This document shows positions 30,756 to 39,824 of a DNA stretch of 64,000 nucleotides, one piece after another. A model generated the notes under the pieces. That model was given only the letters and a program-made list of their open reading frames with translations. It did not search any database and was not told the origin of the DNA. Position 1 is the stretch's first letter. The number at the start of each line of letters is the position of its first letter. The stretch is taken from NCBI RefSeq assembly GCF_014946725.1, contig NZ_JACFXY010000003.1, positions 310,001 to 374,000 on the forward strand, given 5' to 3'. This DNA comes from Mixta mediterraneensis. Its GTDB lineage: Bacteria > Pseudomonadota > Gammaproteobacteria > Enterobacterales > Enterobacteriaceae. The position numbers were made by a program, and so were the translations under genes.

Positions 30756-30806
30756 TGATGCGCCGCGCGATAAATGCGACCATTTCCGTGAGATAAATGG
30801 CACCGC
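30756..30806. repeat. Prophage right terminus with transposase-site-like repeats
   Basis: The end reads TGATGCGCCGCGCGATAAAT, close to the Mu right end, which starts TGAAGCGGCGCACGA and has CGATAAATGCGAAA further in. The motif GATAAATG occurs twice here (around 30769 and 30792), as expected for transposase binding sites. The host bases abutting the end are CTGAG (30751-30755), the predicted 5-bp target repeat. Confidence 0.8.
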
Positions 30807-31047
30807 TGCGGCGTTTCAATATTTGCAAAAGAATTACAATCCTATTGAAGCGGCAGAACAGCAGAAAGCTTCACTACTGGCGGAAGCTCAGACAATAATC
30901 AGCTTCTGGCAGATGGAGCTACAGTTAGGCATTATCAGCGATGAAGACAGAGCCAGTCTGATCTCATGGATGAGATACATCAGGGCAGTGCAGGCTGTTG
31001 ATACGTCGAAAGCGCCGGATATTGAGTGGACTGAAAAGCCCAACTAA
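30799..31047 (+). pseudogene. Tail fibre assembly (Tfa) remnant, opposite orientation
   Basis: An 82-codon frame without a proper start matches the C-terminal part of Tfa proteins (LLAEAQTIISFWQMELQLGI, ISWMRYIRAVQAVDTSKAPD). It faces the complete tfa gene and differs from it in sequence, so it is a second allele, not a duplication. This layout is typical of invertible fibre cassettes. No invertase gene or fibre C-terminus accompanies it, and the prophage ends just beyond. It is probably a dead leftover. Confidence 0.7.
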
Positions 31048-31072
31048 AAATAAAGCCCGCTTTGCGGGCCTT
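31041..31072. terminator. Bidirectional terminator between the two tfa genes
   Basis: GCCCGC and GCGGGC around a TTT loop, with A-rich and T-rich flanks on both sides, between convergent genes. Confidence 0.85.
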
Positions 31073-31075
31073 TTA

Positions 31076-31663
31076 TTAAGGTTTCTGCGGCCAGATAATG
31101 TCCGGCGCATTATTAATGTCAATCGCCTGCACCGACTGAATATATTTCATCCATTTTGTCAACGTGGCTTTGTCTTCGTCCGTAATAATTCCGAGCAGAA
31201 GTTGCGTCTGCCATGCCTGCGTAATGCTGTTCGCTTCCGCAATCAGTGCGGCCTGCAGTTCTCTGGCTTCTTTGATGGCTGCCGCTTTCTCTTCAACTGG
31301 ATCAGTTACCCATTTCTCACCATCCCATTTATCCCAGGCAGTTGCAGGTTTCAGCGGCGTAGTGTCTGCCGGATAATCACCGGGCAGATCAATCAGCACT
31401 GCTTTTCCGTCGTTGACTGAATACACTGTTTCCCCACGATGATCGGCAACTGCCTGCCAGCAGCCACTGATATAAAGCGCTACATGCCCGGAATCAGTAA
31501 TCAGTGGCGCGGTGGTGCAGGCATTAGCTGGCAGACCAACCCCTTGCGCCAGATACTCATCATTTGAACCAGTAAACTCTCCGCTTACCTCATCAAAATT
31601 ATAAACCGTCAGCGTGCCGTCAGTTTTTGCCAGCCCGTTTTCATCAAGTTTCACCTTTGCCAT
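31076..31663 (-). CDS. Tail fibre assembly protein (Tfa)
   Basis: A 195-residue chaperone of the Tfa/Mu gpU family for folding or attaching the upstream fibre. The N-terminus (MAKVKLDENGLAKTDGTLTVYNFDEVSGEFTGS) is followed by a DUF4376-like or Tfa C-terminus (AALIAEANSITQAWQTQLLLGIITDEDK). Its ATG overlaps the fibre stop codon, so the two are co-translated. Confidence 0.88.
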   Translation of the reverse strand: MAKVKLDENGLAKTDGTLTVYNFDEVSGEFTGSNDEYLAQGVGLPANACTTAPLITDSGHVALYISGCWQAVADHRGETVYSVNDGKAVLIDLPGDYPADTTPLKPATAWDKWDGEKWVTDPVEEKAAAIKEARELQAALIAEANSITQAWQTQLLLGIITDEDKATLTKWMKYIQSVQAIDINNAPDIIWPQKP

Positions 31664-32682
31664 TATGCGGCCCTCACGATGTAGTTAAACGCCACGTTGC
31701 GCGGGCGCGTTGTGATCCAAACAGAGCCGCCCGGAATGCCTGCCTGCAGTTGAGTTGCCTGGATTGAGTTGTCACTGAGTACCGCGCCTAATTTGCCGTT
31801 ATCAGGATTTTTCGCATCCCCTGGTTGTGCCTTCGTGACTGAATCAGGCTGATTGAAGGCCGTGCCTACGGTAGCACCAGAAGTTGTCGCATCAATGCCA
31901 GGGTAATCAACAGCAGCGGTTCGCAGGCCCGTTGATGCCTGCGCGGAACCTAAAGAGCGGTAGGTGTCAACGCCGCGCCCGTCATCCCAGCCACGAATAA
32001 ACTCCCCGCGCAGATCAGGCAGCTTAAGCGCCGGATAAGCCAGCGCCAGCTTTGGGTACAGTGTGCCGCTGAAACTGGCCCCGTTACTTTTCAGAAAGAC
32101 CATGCCAGACATTGAGGGAAACAGTTCGTTTGGCATTTTCGCGTGCGGCCAGGGGAACGGTGAACCGATAACAGCAGAGCCTTCTCCTAAACCAAGGTTT
32201 TTGACAAAGAGCGCCGGGTCAGGAATATCTGCGCCGTTCTGGTCTTTGGCCAGCTTCTCCGCCAGATTATTCAGTACCGTGGTTGCAAAGTTTGGATCGT
32301 TACCAAGGGCATCAGCCAGCTCTTTGAGGGTATCCAGCGTCTCAGGGGCGCTGCCTGCAAGCGCCGCAAGTGCTTTGGCCACAAACTCCGTCGTCGCCAG
32401 TTTCTTGCTGTTGTCGCTATTTGCAGGCGTGGGCGCTGTTGGCGTGCCGGTGAATGTCGGGCTGGCTTTCGGTGCGTACTGGGTATGCGGGTCAACTGCC
32501 GCAATGTGTTTCTCAAGGTCTGCACCGCCTTTTTCAACCTGTTGTTTCAGGTATGAAGTACGGCTGGCCAGCTGTTTAGCCTGACGGTTAGATATCCCGT
32601 CAGCCCCCCCCAGAACGGGGTCAGAGACCTCAATCTGGTAGACGCCTTCTTCCCACTGCGGGGTTTCGGGTAGGTTTGCCAT
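31663..32682 (-). CDS. Tail fibre protein
   Basis: A 339-residue fibre for host binding. The N-terminus (WEEGVYQIEVSDPVLGG, ISNRQAKQLASRTSYLKQQV) is the baseplate-attachment part. A low-complexity shaft follows (TGTPTAPTPANSDNSKKLAT). The C-terminus holds a tail-collar-like tip (GMVFLKSNGASFSGTLYPKL, LRGEFIRGWDDGRGVD, ending RPRNVAFNYIVRAA). It appears intact. It starts 2 bp after the truncated gpI gene. Confidence 0.87.
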   Translation of the reverse strand: MANLPETPQWEEGVYQIEVSDPVLGGADGISNRQAKQLASRTSYLKQQVEKGGADLEKHIAAVDPHTQYAPKASPTFTGTPTAPTPANSDNSKKLATTEFVAKALAALAGSAPETLDTLKELADALGNDPNFATTVLNNLAEKLAKDQNGADIPDPALFVKNLGLGEGSAVIGSPFPWPHAKMPNELFPSMSGMVFLKSNGASFSGTLYPKLALAYPALKLPDLRGEFIRGWDDGRGVDTYRSLGSAQASTGLRTAAVDYPGIDATTSGATVGTAFNQPDSVTKAQPGDAKNPDNGKLGAVLSDNSIQATQLQAGIPGGSVWITTRPRNVAFNYIVRAA

Positions 32683-32684
32683 AG

Positions 32685-33020
32685 TTAACTGCTCCCGTGG
32701 TTATAGCTGCCGTCATAGTTGACGGTGTTGTTGTAGCGAATAGCGACAGACTGATACTCCAGGCTCGCCAGATGGCAGCGGGCCGGAGCAAAGGCTGCCA
32801 GCGTCTGACGTAACAGCGCCGCCTGATCGTTAGTGATGGGCTGTTGAAGGATGACGCGATAAACCGCCCATGCTTCAGCATCTCCATGGACGAAAAGCCC
32901 GTTGTAAGTGTGTTTGCCGTCGTAGCCGATCTGACCAGTGCCTTCAATCAGATCCACTTCTCCGAAGCCGAAACGGCGGATAATTTCCCGGATTGACCAC
33001 GGTGTCCCTTTATAGCGGTG
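32685..33020 (-). pseudogene. P2 gpI-like baseplate protein, 3' fragment
   Basis: The frame enters directly from the IS66 boundary at 33020 with RYKGTPWSIREIIRRFGFGE and ends in NTVNYDGSYNHGSS. This is the C-terminal half (about 111 residues) of the P2 gpI family (typically around 175-200). The N-terminal part is not found anywhere in the window, so it was deleted, not just displaced. A GTG at 32957 is internal, not a real start. Confidence 0.85.
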
Positions 33021-33069
33021 GTAAGCGTCTCATCCAGACCGTCTTTTATTTTTGCCCGCGTTTCCTACC

Positions 33070-33705
33070 ATGGACACTTTCGCGAACATGGACACTACCG
33101 TGGACAAAAATACGCCTTACACCAGAAGACCATGGATCTTCACAGCGCTGAGCCTGCGCTTTAATGAGGCTCTGACTTACCGTGAAATAGCAGAACAACT
33201 GAACCTTAGCTCATCTGCCATACATAAAATGTTCACGCGTTTTCGACGAACCGGAATTAACTGGCCATTGTCGGAAGAATACACGCCTGAACGCCTGGAG
33301 GAAGAGCTCTATGCCTTCAATCTTGAGACAAATCTTCCTGTAAAAAAACGCCGGCCGGACTGGCCTCTGGAATTCAAAATTCGCATGGCGGAGCTGACCC
33401 TGCAGCCGGACGCCTGTGTGGCTCAAATTGCCCGTGAGCATGGCATTAACGATAATCTGCTGTTCAACTGGCGCAATCTGCATCGTCAGGGGCTACTGGA
33501 TCCGGCCAACAGAGCGACTCTGATTCCGGTTACTATGGAGCCTGTTGTCCCTCCGCCCAGGCAAAACGGCGTCGTATCAGCAGACCTGCCACCGGTCATC
33601 AGCTGCAGGCTGACGTTGCCAGGTGGAAGCCTCAACCTGACTGGCCCGCTGACGCCTGAACTTCTGCGCGCACTGGTCAGCGAACTCAGGGAGGGTGAGT
33701 CATGA
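33070..33705 (+). CDS. tnpA: IS66 accessory protein TnpA (copy 1)
   Basis: The first IS66 accessory protein, about 211 residues from ATG 33070 (a TTG at 33052 is also possible). Two helix-turn-helix-like segments are visible: LTYREIAEQLNLSSSAIHKM and ACVAQIAREHGINDNLLFNW. The second is typical of Tnp_1/IS66-OrfA proteins. Its end overlaps the tnpB start (ATGA), giving coupled translation. Confidence 0.9.
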   Translation: MDTFANMDTTVDKNTPYTRRPWIFTALSLRFNEALTYREIAEQLNLSSSAIHKMFTRFRRTGINWPLSEEYTPERLEEELYAFNLETNLPVKKRRPDWPLEFKIRMAELTLQPDACVAQIAREHGINDNLLFNWRNLHRQGLLDPANRATLIPVTMEPVVPPPRQNGVVSADLPPVISCRLTLPGGSLNLTGPLTPELLRALVSELREGES

Positions 33706-34049
33706 TTAGCTTTCCGGCAGGTTCGCGGATCTGGCTGGTTGCTGGCGTGACAGATATGCGCTGTAGCTTCAACGGGCTGGCAGCGAAAGTGCAGAACACG
33801 CTTCGCACCGATCCGTTCAGCGGTCATCTGTTTATCTTTCGCGGTCGTCGCGGCGACATGATAAAGGTGCTGTGGGCCGACCGGGACGGCCTGTGCCTGT
33901 TCACCAAACGACTGGAGCGGGGGCGCTTCGTCTGGCCGGTGACCCGTGACGGAAAAGTGCATCTGACGCCTGCGCAGCTCTCCATGCTGCTGGAAGGCAT
34001 TAACTGGAAGCACCCACAGCGGACTGAACGGCCTGGCCTGCGGATATAA
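33702..34049 (+). CDS. tnpB: IS66 accessory protein TnpB (copy 1)
   Basis: A 115-residue protein with the IS66 Orf2 signature: WLVAGVTDMRCSFNGLAAKV, GHLFIFRGRRGDMIKVLWAD and GLCLFTKRLERGRFVWP. Required for IS66 transposition but without known catalytic activity. Intact. Confidence 0.94.
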   Translation: MISFPAGSRIWLVAGVTDMRCSFNGLAAKVQNTLRTDPFSGHLFIFRGRRGDMIKVLWADRDGLCLFTKRLERGRFVWPVTRDGKVHLTPAQLSMLLEGINWKHPQRTERPGLRI

Positions 34050-34068
34050 CCTGCTGTAAAATGGGGTT

Positions 34069-35640
34069 ATGGACGCATCCCTTCCCGATGAAAACGCCCG
34101 GCTCAGGGCGCTGCTGCTGGAGCAGCAGACCACCATCCGCAAAATGGCGGAGTATAACCGCCTGCTCTCACAGCGGGTGGCGGCGTACGCCAGCGAAATC
34201 AACCGGCTGAAGGCGCTGATCACTAAGCTTCAGCGCATGCAGTTCGGCAAAAGCTCCGAAAAGCTGCGTGAGAAAACGCAGCGCCAGGTGCGCGAGGCTG
34301 AAGAGCGCATCGGCGCCCTGCAGGAGGAGATGGCTGAGGCGCTGGGTGAGCAGCATGACCCGGTGGTTCCGCAACCGCTGCGCCAGTCTTCTGCCCGTAA
34401 ACCATTACCGGCCACACTCCCCCGCGAAACCCGCACGCTGTCGCCGGCAGAAACCGCCTGCCCGTCGTGCGGCGGAGAGCTCAGCGCGCTGGGCTGCGAC
34501 GTATCGGAGCAGCTGGAGCTCATCAGCAGCGCCTTTAAGGTTATCGAAACGCAGCGGCCAAAACTGGCCTGCTGTGGATGTGACCACATCGTTCAGGCGA
34601 CCATGCCGGCAAAACCCATAGAGCGCAGCTACGCGGGTCCCGGGCTGCTGGCGCGCATCGTCACGGCAAAGTTCGCAGAGCACACGCCTCACTATCGTCA
34701 GTCAGAGATATACCGGCGTCAGTGCGTGGAGCTGAGTCGTGCCACACTGGGGCGCTGGTCCGGTGCGGTCAGCGAACTGCTGGAGCCGCTGTATGACCTG
34801 CTGCGCCAGTACGTGCTGATTCCGGGCAAGGTGCATACCGACGATATCCCTGTGCCGGTTCAGGAGCCGGGCAGCGGTAAAACCCGCACGGCCCGGCTGT
34901 GGGTCTACGTGCGGGACGACCGTAACGCGGGCTCACCGCTTCCCCCGGCGGTGTGGTTCGCGTACTCGCCGGACCGTAAGGGGATACATCCGCAGCAACA
35001 CCTTGCCGGATACAGCGGTATCCTGCAGGCCGATGCTTACGGCGGCTACAACGCACTGTACGAAGACGGCCGTATCGCCGAAGCGGCCTGCATGGCGCAC
35101 GCCCGGCGAAAAATCCATGACGTTCACGTCCGCACACCGACCGACGTCACAACCGAAGCGCTGAAGCGCATCGGTAAACTGTATGCCATCGAGGCGGAGA
35201 TACGCGGCAGCCCGGCAGAGGAGCGGCTGGCGGTCCGGAAAGAGCAGACGGTCCCGCTGATGCAGTCGCTGTACGACTGGGTACAGGCACAGATGAAGGT
35301 GCTGTCGCGCCACTCGGATACGGCGAAGGCGTTCTCGTACCTGCTGAAGCAGTGGGATGCGCTGAACCTGTACTGCAGCAACGGCTGGGCCGAGATAGAC
35401 AATAACATCGCAGAGAACGCGCTGCGTGGCGTTGCCCTGGGGCGGAAAAACTGGCTGTTCGCGGGTTCAGACGCGGGCGGGGAACGTGCTGCGGTACTGT
35501 ACTCGCTGATCGGCACCTGCCGGCTTAACGGCGTGGAACCGGAGGCGTGGCTGCGTTACGTCATCGGTCATATCCAGGACTGGCCGGTGAACCGGGTCCG
35601 TGATCTGCTGCCCTGGAAGGTCGATCTCACTTTTGTCTGA
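34069..35640 (+). CDS. tnpC: IS66 transposase TnpC (copy 1)
   Basis: A 523-residue DDE transposase. An N-terminal coiled coil ([20 protein letters not shown]) is followed by a zinc-finger-like region ([16 protein letters not shown]). The catalytic residues lie in [11 protein letters not shown] (Asp), [14 protein letters not shown] (Asp) and [15 protein letters not shown] (Glu). The conserved CMAHARRK is present. This copy looks functional. Confidence 0.95.
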   Translation: MDASLPDENARLRALLLEQQTTIRKMAEYNRLLSQRVAAYASEINRLKALITKLQRMQFGKSSEKLREKTQRQVREAEERIGALQEEMAEALGEQHDPVVPQPLRQSSARKPLPATLPRETRTLSPAETACPSCGGELSALGCDVSEQLELISSAFKVIETQRPKLACCGCDHIVQATMPAKPIERSYAGPGLLARIVTAKFAEHTPHYRQSEIYRRQCVELSRATLGRWSGAVSELLEPLYDLLRQYVLIPGKVHTDDIPVPVQEPGSGKTRTARLWVYVRDDRNAGSPLPPAVWFAYSPDRKGIHPQQHLAGYSGILQADAYGGYNALYEDGRIAEAACMAHARRKIHDVHVRTPTDVTTEALKRIGKLYAIEAEIRGSPAEERLAVRKEQTVPLMQSLYDWVQAQMKVLSRHSDTAKAFSYLLKQWDALNLYCSNGWAEIDNNIAENALRGVALGRKNWLFAGSDAGGERAAVLYSLIGTCRLNGVEPEAWLRYVIGHIQDWPVNRVRDLLPWKVDLTFV

Positions 35641-35670
35641 GCGTCAATACGGTCTGGATGAGACGCTTAC

Positions 35671-35678
35671 CACCACCA
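35671..35678. repeat. 8-bp IS66 target repeat, displaced copy
   Basis: CACCACCA is the reverse complement of TGGTGGTG at 39404-39411. The two once flanked a single IS66 insertion in gpV and were separated by inversion. Confidence 0.9.
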
Positions 35679-35770
35679 CGGTGAACGGCAACTTTGAAAT
35701 CAACGGGAACGCCCATGCGACAGGTAACATTTTTGCTGACGGCCAGAACTCCAATCACCACTCCCACTGA
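35671..35770 (+). pseudogene. Baseplate protein gpV, 3' fragment (inverted)
   Basis: Reads TVNGNFEINGNAHATGNIFA and ends NSNHHSH at the TGA 35768-35770, the usual C-terminal end of P2 gpV/Mu gp45-type spike proteins, including metal-binding histidines. The 5' part is at 39404-39824 on the other strand. Joining the two with one 8-bp repeat restores a 170-residue protein. Confidence 0.88.
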
Positions 35771-35824
35771 CCTTCTTAAACGCCTTTAATATCGGCGTTC
35801 CCGCACAGGGGCAATACTGCCCCC

Positions 35825-36172
35825 ATGAAAACAACCTCAGTATTCTGGCAACCGGCCCTGCAGGCCCCTGGCGAAATCGTCCGGGGGCTGGATGATATCT
35901 GGCAGGCCATTCAAATCATCCTGCGTACTCCTCGCGGCAGCGACCCGCATCGCCCGGAGTTCGGCAGCAATCTGCATCTTTATATCGACTGGCCCATCGA
36001 CCGGGCTATCCCGCATGTGGTGCGCGAATCCGTCGATGCCATCCGCCGCTGGGAGCCTCGCTGCCAGCTGATGTCGGTAAAACCCGCCGTCGACGGCGAA
36101 CATCTTACGCTCCGGGTGAGCTGGAAAGGCTCTGACGGACAGACCCGGACTCAGGAGTTGCTATGGCGCTGA
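35825..36172 (+). CDS. Baseplate protein, P2 gpW/T4 gp25-like
   Basis: A 115-residue protein of the gpW/gp25 family, which forms the baseplate inner ring. The pattern is IVRGLDDIWQAIQIILRTPR, then GSDPHRPEFGSNLHLYIDWP and a C-terminal strand pair. The gene is intact but lies in the inverted segment, so it is no longer read from the leftward late transcript. Its end overlaps the gpJ start. Confidence 0.88.
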   Translation: MKTTSVFWQPALQAPGEIVRGLDDIWQAIQIILRTPRGSDPHRPEFGSNLHLYIDWPIDRAIPHVVRESVDAIRRWEPRCQLMSVKPAVDGEHLTLRVSWKGSDGQTRTQELLWR

Positions 36173-36753
36173 CAGAACCCGACTTTATTGAACGCAATGC
36201 CGATAAAATCACGGCTGAAATGATTGCACAGTACGAAGCCGCAACCGGCAAAACGCTGTACCCCGCTCAGGCTGAGCGCCTGTTGATTGACCTGTGGGCC
36301 TACCGCGAAATGCTGGTCAGGGTAGCGGCGCAGGAAGCAGCCAAACAGAATCTGGTCGCCTTTGCCCGTGAGCCGATGATTGATTACCTCGGTGAACTGG
36401 TCGGTGTATACCGTCTTGCCGCGCAGCCTGCCACGACCACGCTCCAGTTCTCCGTGGATGAGGCGCTGGCCATTGATGTGCTGATTCCGGCAGGCACCCG
36501 CGTCAGCGCTTCCGACAGCATTATTTTTGCCACCGATACGGACGTGGTGCTGAAAGCCGGATTGCTGCTGGTCAATGCCACGGCCACCTGTACCGAACCG
36601 GGAGCCGCTGGCAACGGCTGGCAACCTGCGCAGGTCAGCCAGTTGCTCGATGAGATTGATAACGTCGACCTGCAGGTGACCAATCTGGCGGCCAGTTCTG
36701 GCGGTTCTGAGCAGGAAGACAATGACAGGCTCCGCGAGCGTATCAAACTGGCC
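36163..36753 (+). pseudogene. Baseplate protein gpJ, 5' fragment
   Basis: The first 197 codons of a P2 gpJ/Mu gp47 family baseplate protein (ALTEPDFIERNADKITAEMI, YPAQAERLLIDLWAYREMLV, REPMIDYLGELVGVYRLAAQ). It is cut at the IS66 boundary. The C-terminal third is missing from the window. The frame runs 27 bp into the element before a stop. Confidence 0.9.
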
Positions 36754-36783
36754 GTAAGCGTCTCATCCAGACCGTATTGACGC

Positions 36784-38355
36784 TCAGACAAAAGTGAGAT
36801 CGACCTTCCAGGGCAGCAGATCACGGACCCGGTTCACCGGCCAGTCCTGGATATGACCGATGACGTAACGCAGCCACGCCTCCGGTTCCACGCCGTTAAG
36901 CCGGCAGGTGCCGATCAGCGAGTACAGTACCGCAGCACGTTCCCCGCCCGCGTCTGAACCCGCGAACAGCCAGTTTTTCCGCCCCAGGGCAACGCCACGC
37001 AGCGCGTTCTCTGCGATGTTATTGTCTATCTCGGCCCAGCCGTTGCTGCAGTACAGGTTCAGCGCATCCCACTGCTTCAGCAGGTACGAGAACGCCTTCG
37101 CCGTATCCGAGTGGCGCGACAGCACCTTCATCTGTGCCTGTACCCAGTCGTACAGCGACTGCATCAGCGGGACCGTCTGCTCTTTCCGGACCGCCAGCCG
37201 CTCCTCTGCCGGGCTGCCGCGTATCTCCGCCTCGATGGCATACAGTTTACCGATGCGCTTCAGCGCTTCGGTTGTGACGTCGGTCGGTGTGCGGACGTGA
37301 ACGTCATGGATTTTTCGCCGGGCGTGCGCCATGCCGCCCGCTTCGGCGTTCCGGCCGTCTTCGTCCGGTGCGTTGTGGCCGCCGTAAGCATCGGCCTGCA
37401 GGATACCGCTGTATCCGGCAAGGTGTTGCTGCGGATGTATCCCCTTACGGTCCGGCGAGTACGCGAACCACACCGCCGGGGGAAGCGGTGAGCCCGCGTT
37501 ACGGTCGTCCCGCACGTAGACCCACAGCCGGGCCGTGCGGGTTTTACCGCTGCCCGGCTCCTGAACCGGCACAGGGATATCGTCGGTATGCACCTTGCCC
37601 GGAATCAGCACGTACTGGCGCAGCAGGTCATACAGCGGCTCCAGCAGTTCGCTGACCGCACCGGACCAGCGCCCCAGTGTGGCACGACTCAGCTCCACGC
37701 ACTGACGCCGGTATATCTCTGACTGACGATAGTGAGGCGTGTGCTCTGCGAACTTTGCCGTGACGATGCGCGCCAGCAGCCCGGGACCCGCGTAGCTGCG
37801 CTCTATGGGTTTTGCCGGCATGGTCGCCTGAACGATGTGGTCACATCCACAGCAGGCCAGTTTTGGCCGCTGCGTTTCGATAACCTTAAAGGCGCTGCTG
37901 ATGAGCTCCAGCTGCTCCGATACGTCGCAGCCCAGCGCGCTGAGCTCTCCGCCGCACGACGGGCAGGCGGTTTCTGCCGGCGACAGCGTGCGGGTTTCGC
38001 GGGGGAGTGTGGCCGGTAATGGTTTACGGGCAGAAGACTGGCGCAGCGGTTGCGGAACCACCGGGTCATGCTGCTCACCCAGCGCCTCAGCCATCTCCTC
38101 CTGCAGGGCGCCGATGCGCTCTTCAGCCTCGCGCACCTGGCGCTGCGTTTTCTCACGCAGCTTTTCGGAGCTTTTGCCGAACTGCATGCGCTGAAGCTTA
38201 GTGATCAGCGCCTTCAGCCGGTTGATTTCGCTGGCGTACGCCGCCACCCGCTGTGAGAGCAGGCGGTTATACTCCGCCATTTTGCGGATGGTGGTCTGCT
38301 GCTCCAGCAGCAGCGCCCTGAGCCGGGCGTTTTCATCGGGAAGGGATGCGTCCAT
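36784..38355 (-). CDS. tnpC: IS66 transposase TnpC (copy 2, clustered substitutions)
   Basis: Same 523-residue protein as copy 1 except in the segment at 37335-37377. Copy 1 reads [20 protein letters not shown] there; copy 2 reads [20 protein letters not shown]. Seven base differences fall within 43 bp, and six replace a T of the coding strand. The catalytic Asp just before is kept, but the conserved Cys before MAHARRK is lost, so activity is doubtful. The rest of the frame is open. Confidence 0.9.
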   Translation of the reverse strand: MDASLPDENARLRALLLEQQTTIRKMAEYNRLLSQRVAAYASEINRLKALITKLQRMQFGKSSEKLREKTQRQVREAEERIGALQEEMAEALGEQHDPVVPQPLRQSSARKPLPATLPRETRTLSPAETACPSCGGELSALGCDVSEQLELISSAFKVIETQRPKLACCGCDHIVQATMPAKPIERSYAGPGLLARIVTAKFAEHTPHYRQSEIYRRQCVELSRATLGRWSGAVSELLEPLYDLLRQYVLIPGKVHTDDIPVPVQEPGSGKTRTARLWVYVRDDRNAGSPLPPAVWFAYSPDRKGIHPQQHLAGYSGILQADAYGGHNAPDEDGRNAEAGGMAHARRKIHDVHVRTPTDVTTEALKRIGKLYAIEAEIRGSPAEERLAVRKEQTVPLMQSLYDWVQAQMKVLSRHSDTAKAFSYLLKQWDALNLYCSNGWAEIDNNIAENALRGVALGRKNWLFAGSDAGGERAAVLYSLIGTCRLNGVEPEAWLRYVIGHIQDWPVNRVRDLLPWKVDLTFV

Positions 38356-38374
38356 AACCCCATTTTACAGCAGG

Positions 38375-38722
38375 TTATATCCGCAGGCCAGGCCGTTCAG
38401 TCCGCTGTGGGTGCTTCCAGTTAATGCCTTCCAGCAGCATGGAGAGCTGCGCAGGCGTCAGATGCACTTTTCCGTCACGGGTCACCGGCCAGACGAAGCG
38501 CCCCCGCTCCAGTCGTTTGGTGAACAGGCACAGGCCGTCCCGGTCGGCCCACAGCACCTTTATCATGTCGCCGCGACGACCGCGAAAGATAAACAGATGA
38601 CCGCTGAACGGATCGGTGCGAAGCGTGTTCTGCACTTTCGCTGCCAGCCCGTTGAAGCTACAGCGCATATCTGTCACGCCAGCAACCAGCCAGATCCGCG
38701 AACCTGCCGGAAAGCTAATCAT
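38375..38722 (-). CDS. tnpB: IS66 accessory protein TnpB (copy 2)
   Basis: 115 residues, identical to the copy 1 product. Intact. Confidence 0.94.
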   Translation of the reverse strand: MISFPAGSRIWLVAGVTDMRCSFNGLAAKVQNTLRTDPFSGHLFIFRGRRGDMIKVLWADRDGLCLFTKRLERGRFVWPVTRDGKVHLTPAQLSMLLEGINWKHPQRTERPGLRI

Positions 38723-39354
38723 GACTCACCCTCCCTGAGTTCGCTGACCAGTGCGCGCAGAAGTTCAGGCGTCAGCGGGCCAGTCAGGTTGAGGCTTCCA
38801 CCTGGCAACGTCAGCCTGCAGCTGATGACCGGTGGCAGGTCTGCTGATACGACGCCGTTTTGCCTGGGCGGAGGGACAACAGGCTCCATAGTAACCGGAA
38901 TCAGAGTCGCTCTGTTGGCCGGATCCAGTAGCCCCTGACGATGCAGATTGCGCCAGTTGAACAGCAGATTATCGTTAATGCCATGCTCACGGGCAATTTG
39001 AGCCACACAGGCGTCCGGCTGCAGGGTCAGCTCCGCCATGCGAATTTTGAATTCCAGAGGCCAGTCCGGCCGGCGTTTTTTTACAGGAAGATTTGTCTCA
39101 AGATTGAAGGCATAGAGCTCTTCCTCCAGGCGTTCAGGCGTGTATTCTTCCGACAATGGCCAGTTAATTCCGGTTCGTCGAAAACGCGTGAACATTTTAT
39201 GTATGGCAGATGAGCTAAGGTTCAGTTGTTCTGCTATTTCACGGTAAGTCAGAGCCTCATTAAAGCGCAGGCTCAGCGCTGTGAAGATCCATGGTCTTCT
39301 GGTGTAAGGCGTATTTTTGTCCACGGTAGTGTCCATGTTCGCGAAAGTGTCCAT
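38719..39354 (-). CDS. tnpA: IS66 accessory protein TnpA (copy 2)
   Basis: Identical to the copy 1 product; start taken at the equivalent ATG (39354). Overlaps tnpB by four bases. Confidence 0.9.
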   Translation of the reverse strand: MDTFANMDTTVDKNTPYTRRPWIFTALSLRFNEALTYREIAEQLNLSSSAIHKMFTRFRRTGINWPLSEEYTPERLEEELYAFNLETNLPVKKRRPDWPLEFKIRMAELTLQPDACVAQIAREHGINDNLLFNWRNLHRQGLLDPANRATLIPVTMEPVVPPPRQNGVVSADLPPVISCRLTLPGGSLNLTGPLTPELLRALVSELREGES

Positions 39355-39403
39355 GGTAGGAAACGCGGGCAAAAATAAAAGACGGTCTGGATGAGACGCT
39401 TAC

Positions 39404-39411
39404 TGGTGGTG
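39404..39411. repeat. 8-bp IS66 target repeat in gpV
   Basis: TGGTGGTG, partner of CACCACCA at 35671-35678. Confidence 0.9.
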
Positions 39412-39824
39412 TCAGCGGTCAAATCAATGGTTTTTCCCTTCAGGCTGATACCTACCGCAACCTCGATCACCACATGCTCGATACCACCTTTGACCGTCAG
39501 CGTATGGGTCGCGTGGTTATAGCTGAACTCTGCGCCATCCGCGTATTTCGTGCCCCGGACATTTTTGTCGCTGAACGGCGGTTTATCGACTTCTGAGTAC
39601 ACCGCGCCCAGAATGACACCATCCTCGCCGTTGGCATCGAGCAGCACTTCAACCTGCTCCCCCACGTCAGGGAGCCAGTAATCCTTGTTATCCTGGGTAT
39701 TGCGCTGCAGCACGTTAAGCCAGTTAGTGCGCAGGTTATCGCATTCCGGCAGACGAACGCGGGCCTGAACCTTGTCGGCATCGACGGCGCTGACCGTACC
39801 GACCTGACGGGTGACGCCTGTCAT
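39404..39824 (-). pseudogene. Baseplate protein gpV, 5' fragment
   Basis: The first 140 codons of a P2 gpV-type spike protein: an OB-fold N-terminus (MTGVTRQVGTVSAVDADKVQ, ARVRLPECDNLRTNWLNVLQ), the DVGEQVEVLLDANGEDGVIL strand and the start of the beta-helix (ISLKGKTIDLTAD). It is cut by IS66 copy 2; the tail is at 35671-35770. Its ATG overlaps the gpD stop. Confidence 0.9.

Larger units (their letters stand above)
33021..35670 (+). mobile_element. IS66-family element, copy 1
   Basis: 2,650 bp with inverted termini GTAAGCGTCTCATCCAGACC and its complement. It encodes tnpA, tnpB and tnpC in the plus direction. The flanking 8-mers do not match each other (TAGCGGTG left, CACCACCA right); the right one pairs instead with copy 2, showing recombination between the copies. 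Confidence 0.96.
36754..39403 (-). mobile_element. IS66-family element, copy 2 (opposite orientation)
   Basis: 2,650 bp, the same length and ends as copy 1, in reverse orientation. Encoded proteins are identical except for a cluster of changes in tnpC. The right flank TGGTGGTG (39404-39411) pairs with the right flank of copy 1 in inverted form. Confidence 0.96.

Noticed and set aside
33486..34223. 245-codon minus-strand ORF inside IS66 copy 1 (and its twin at 38201-38938)
   Set aside because: It is a frame shadow of tnpB/tnpC; composition follows the antisense strand and it has no recognisable domain.
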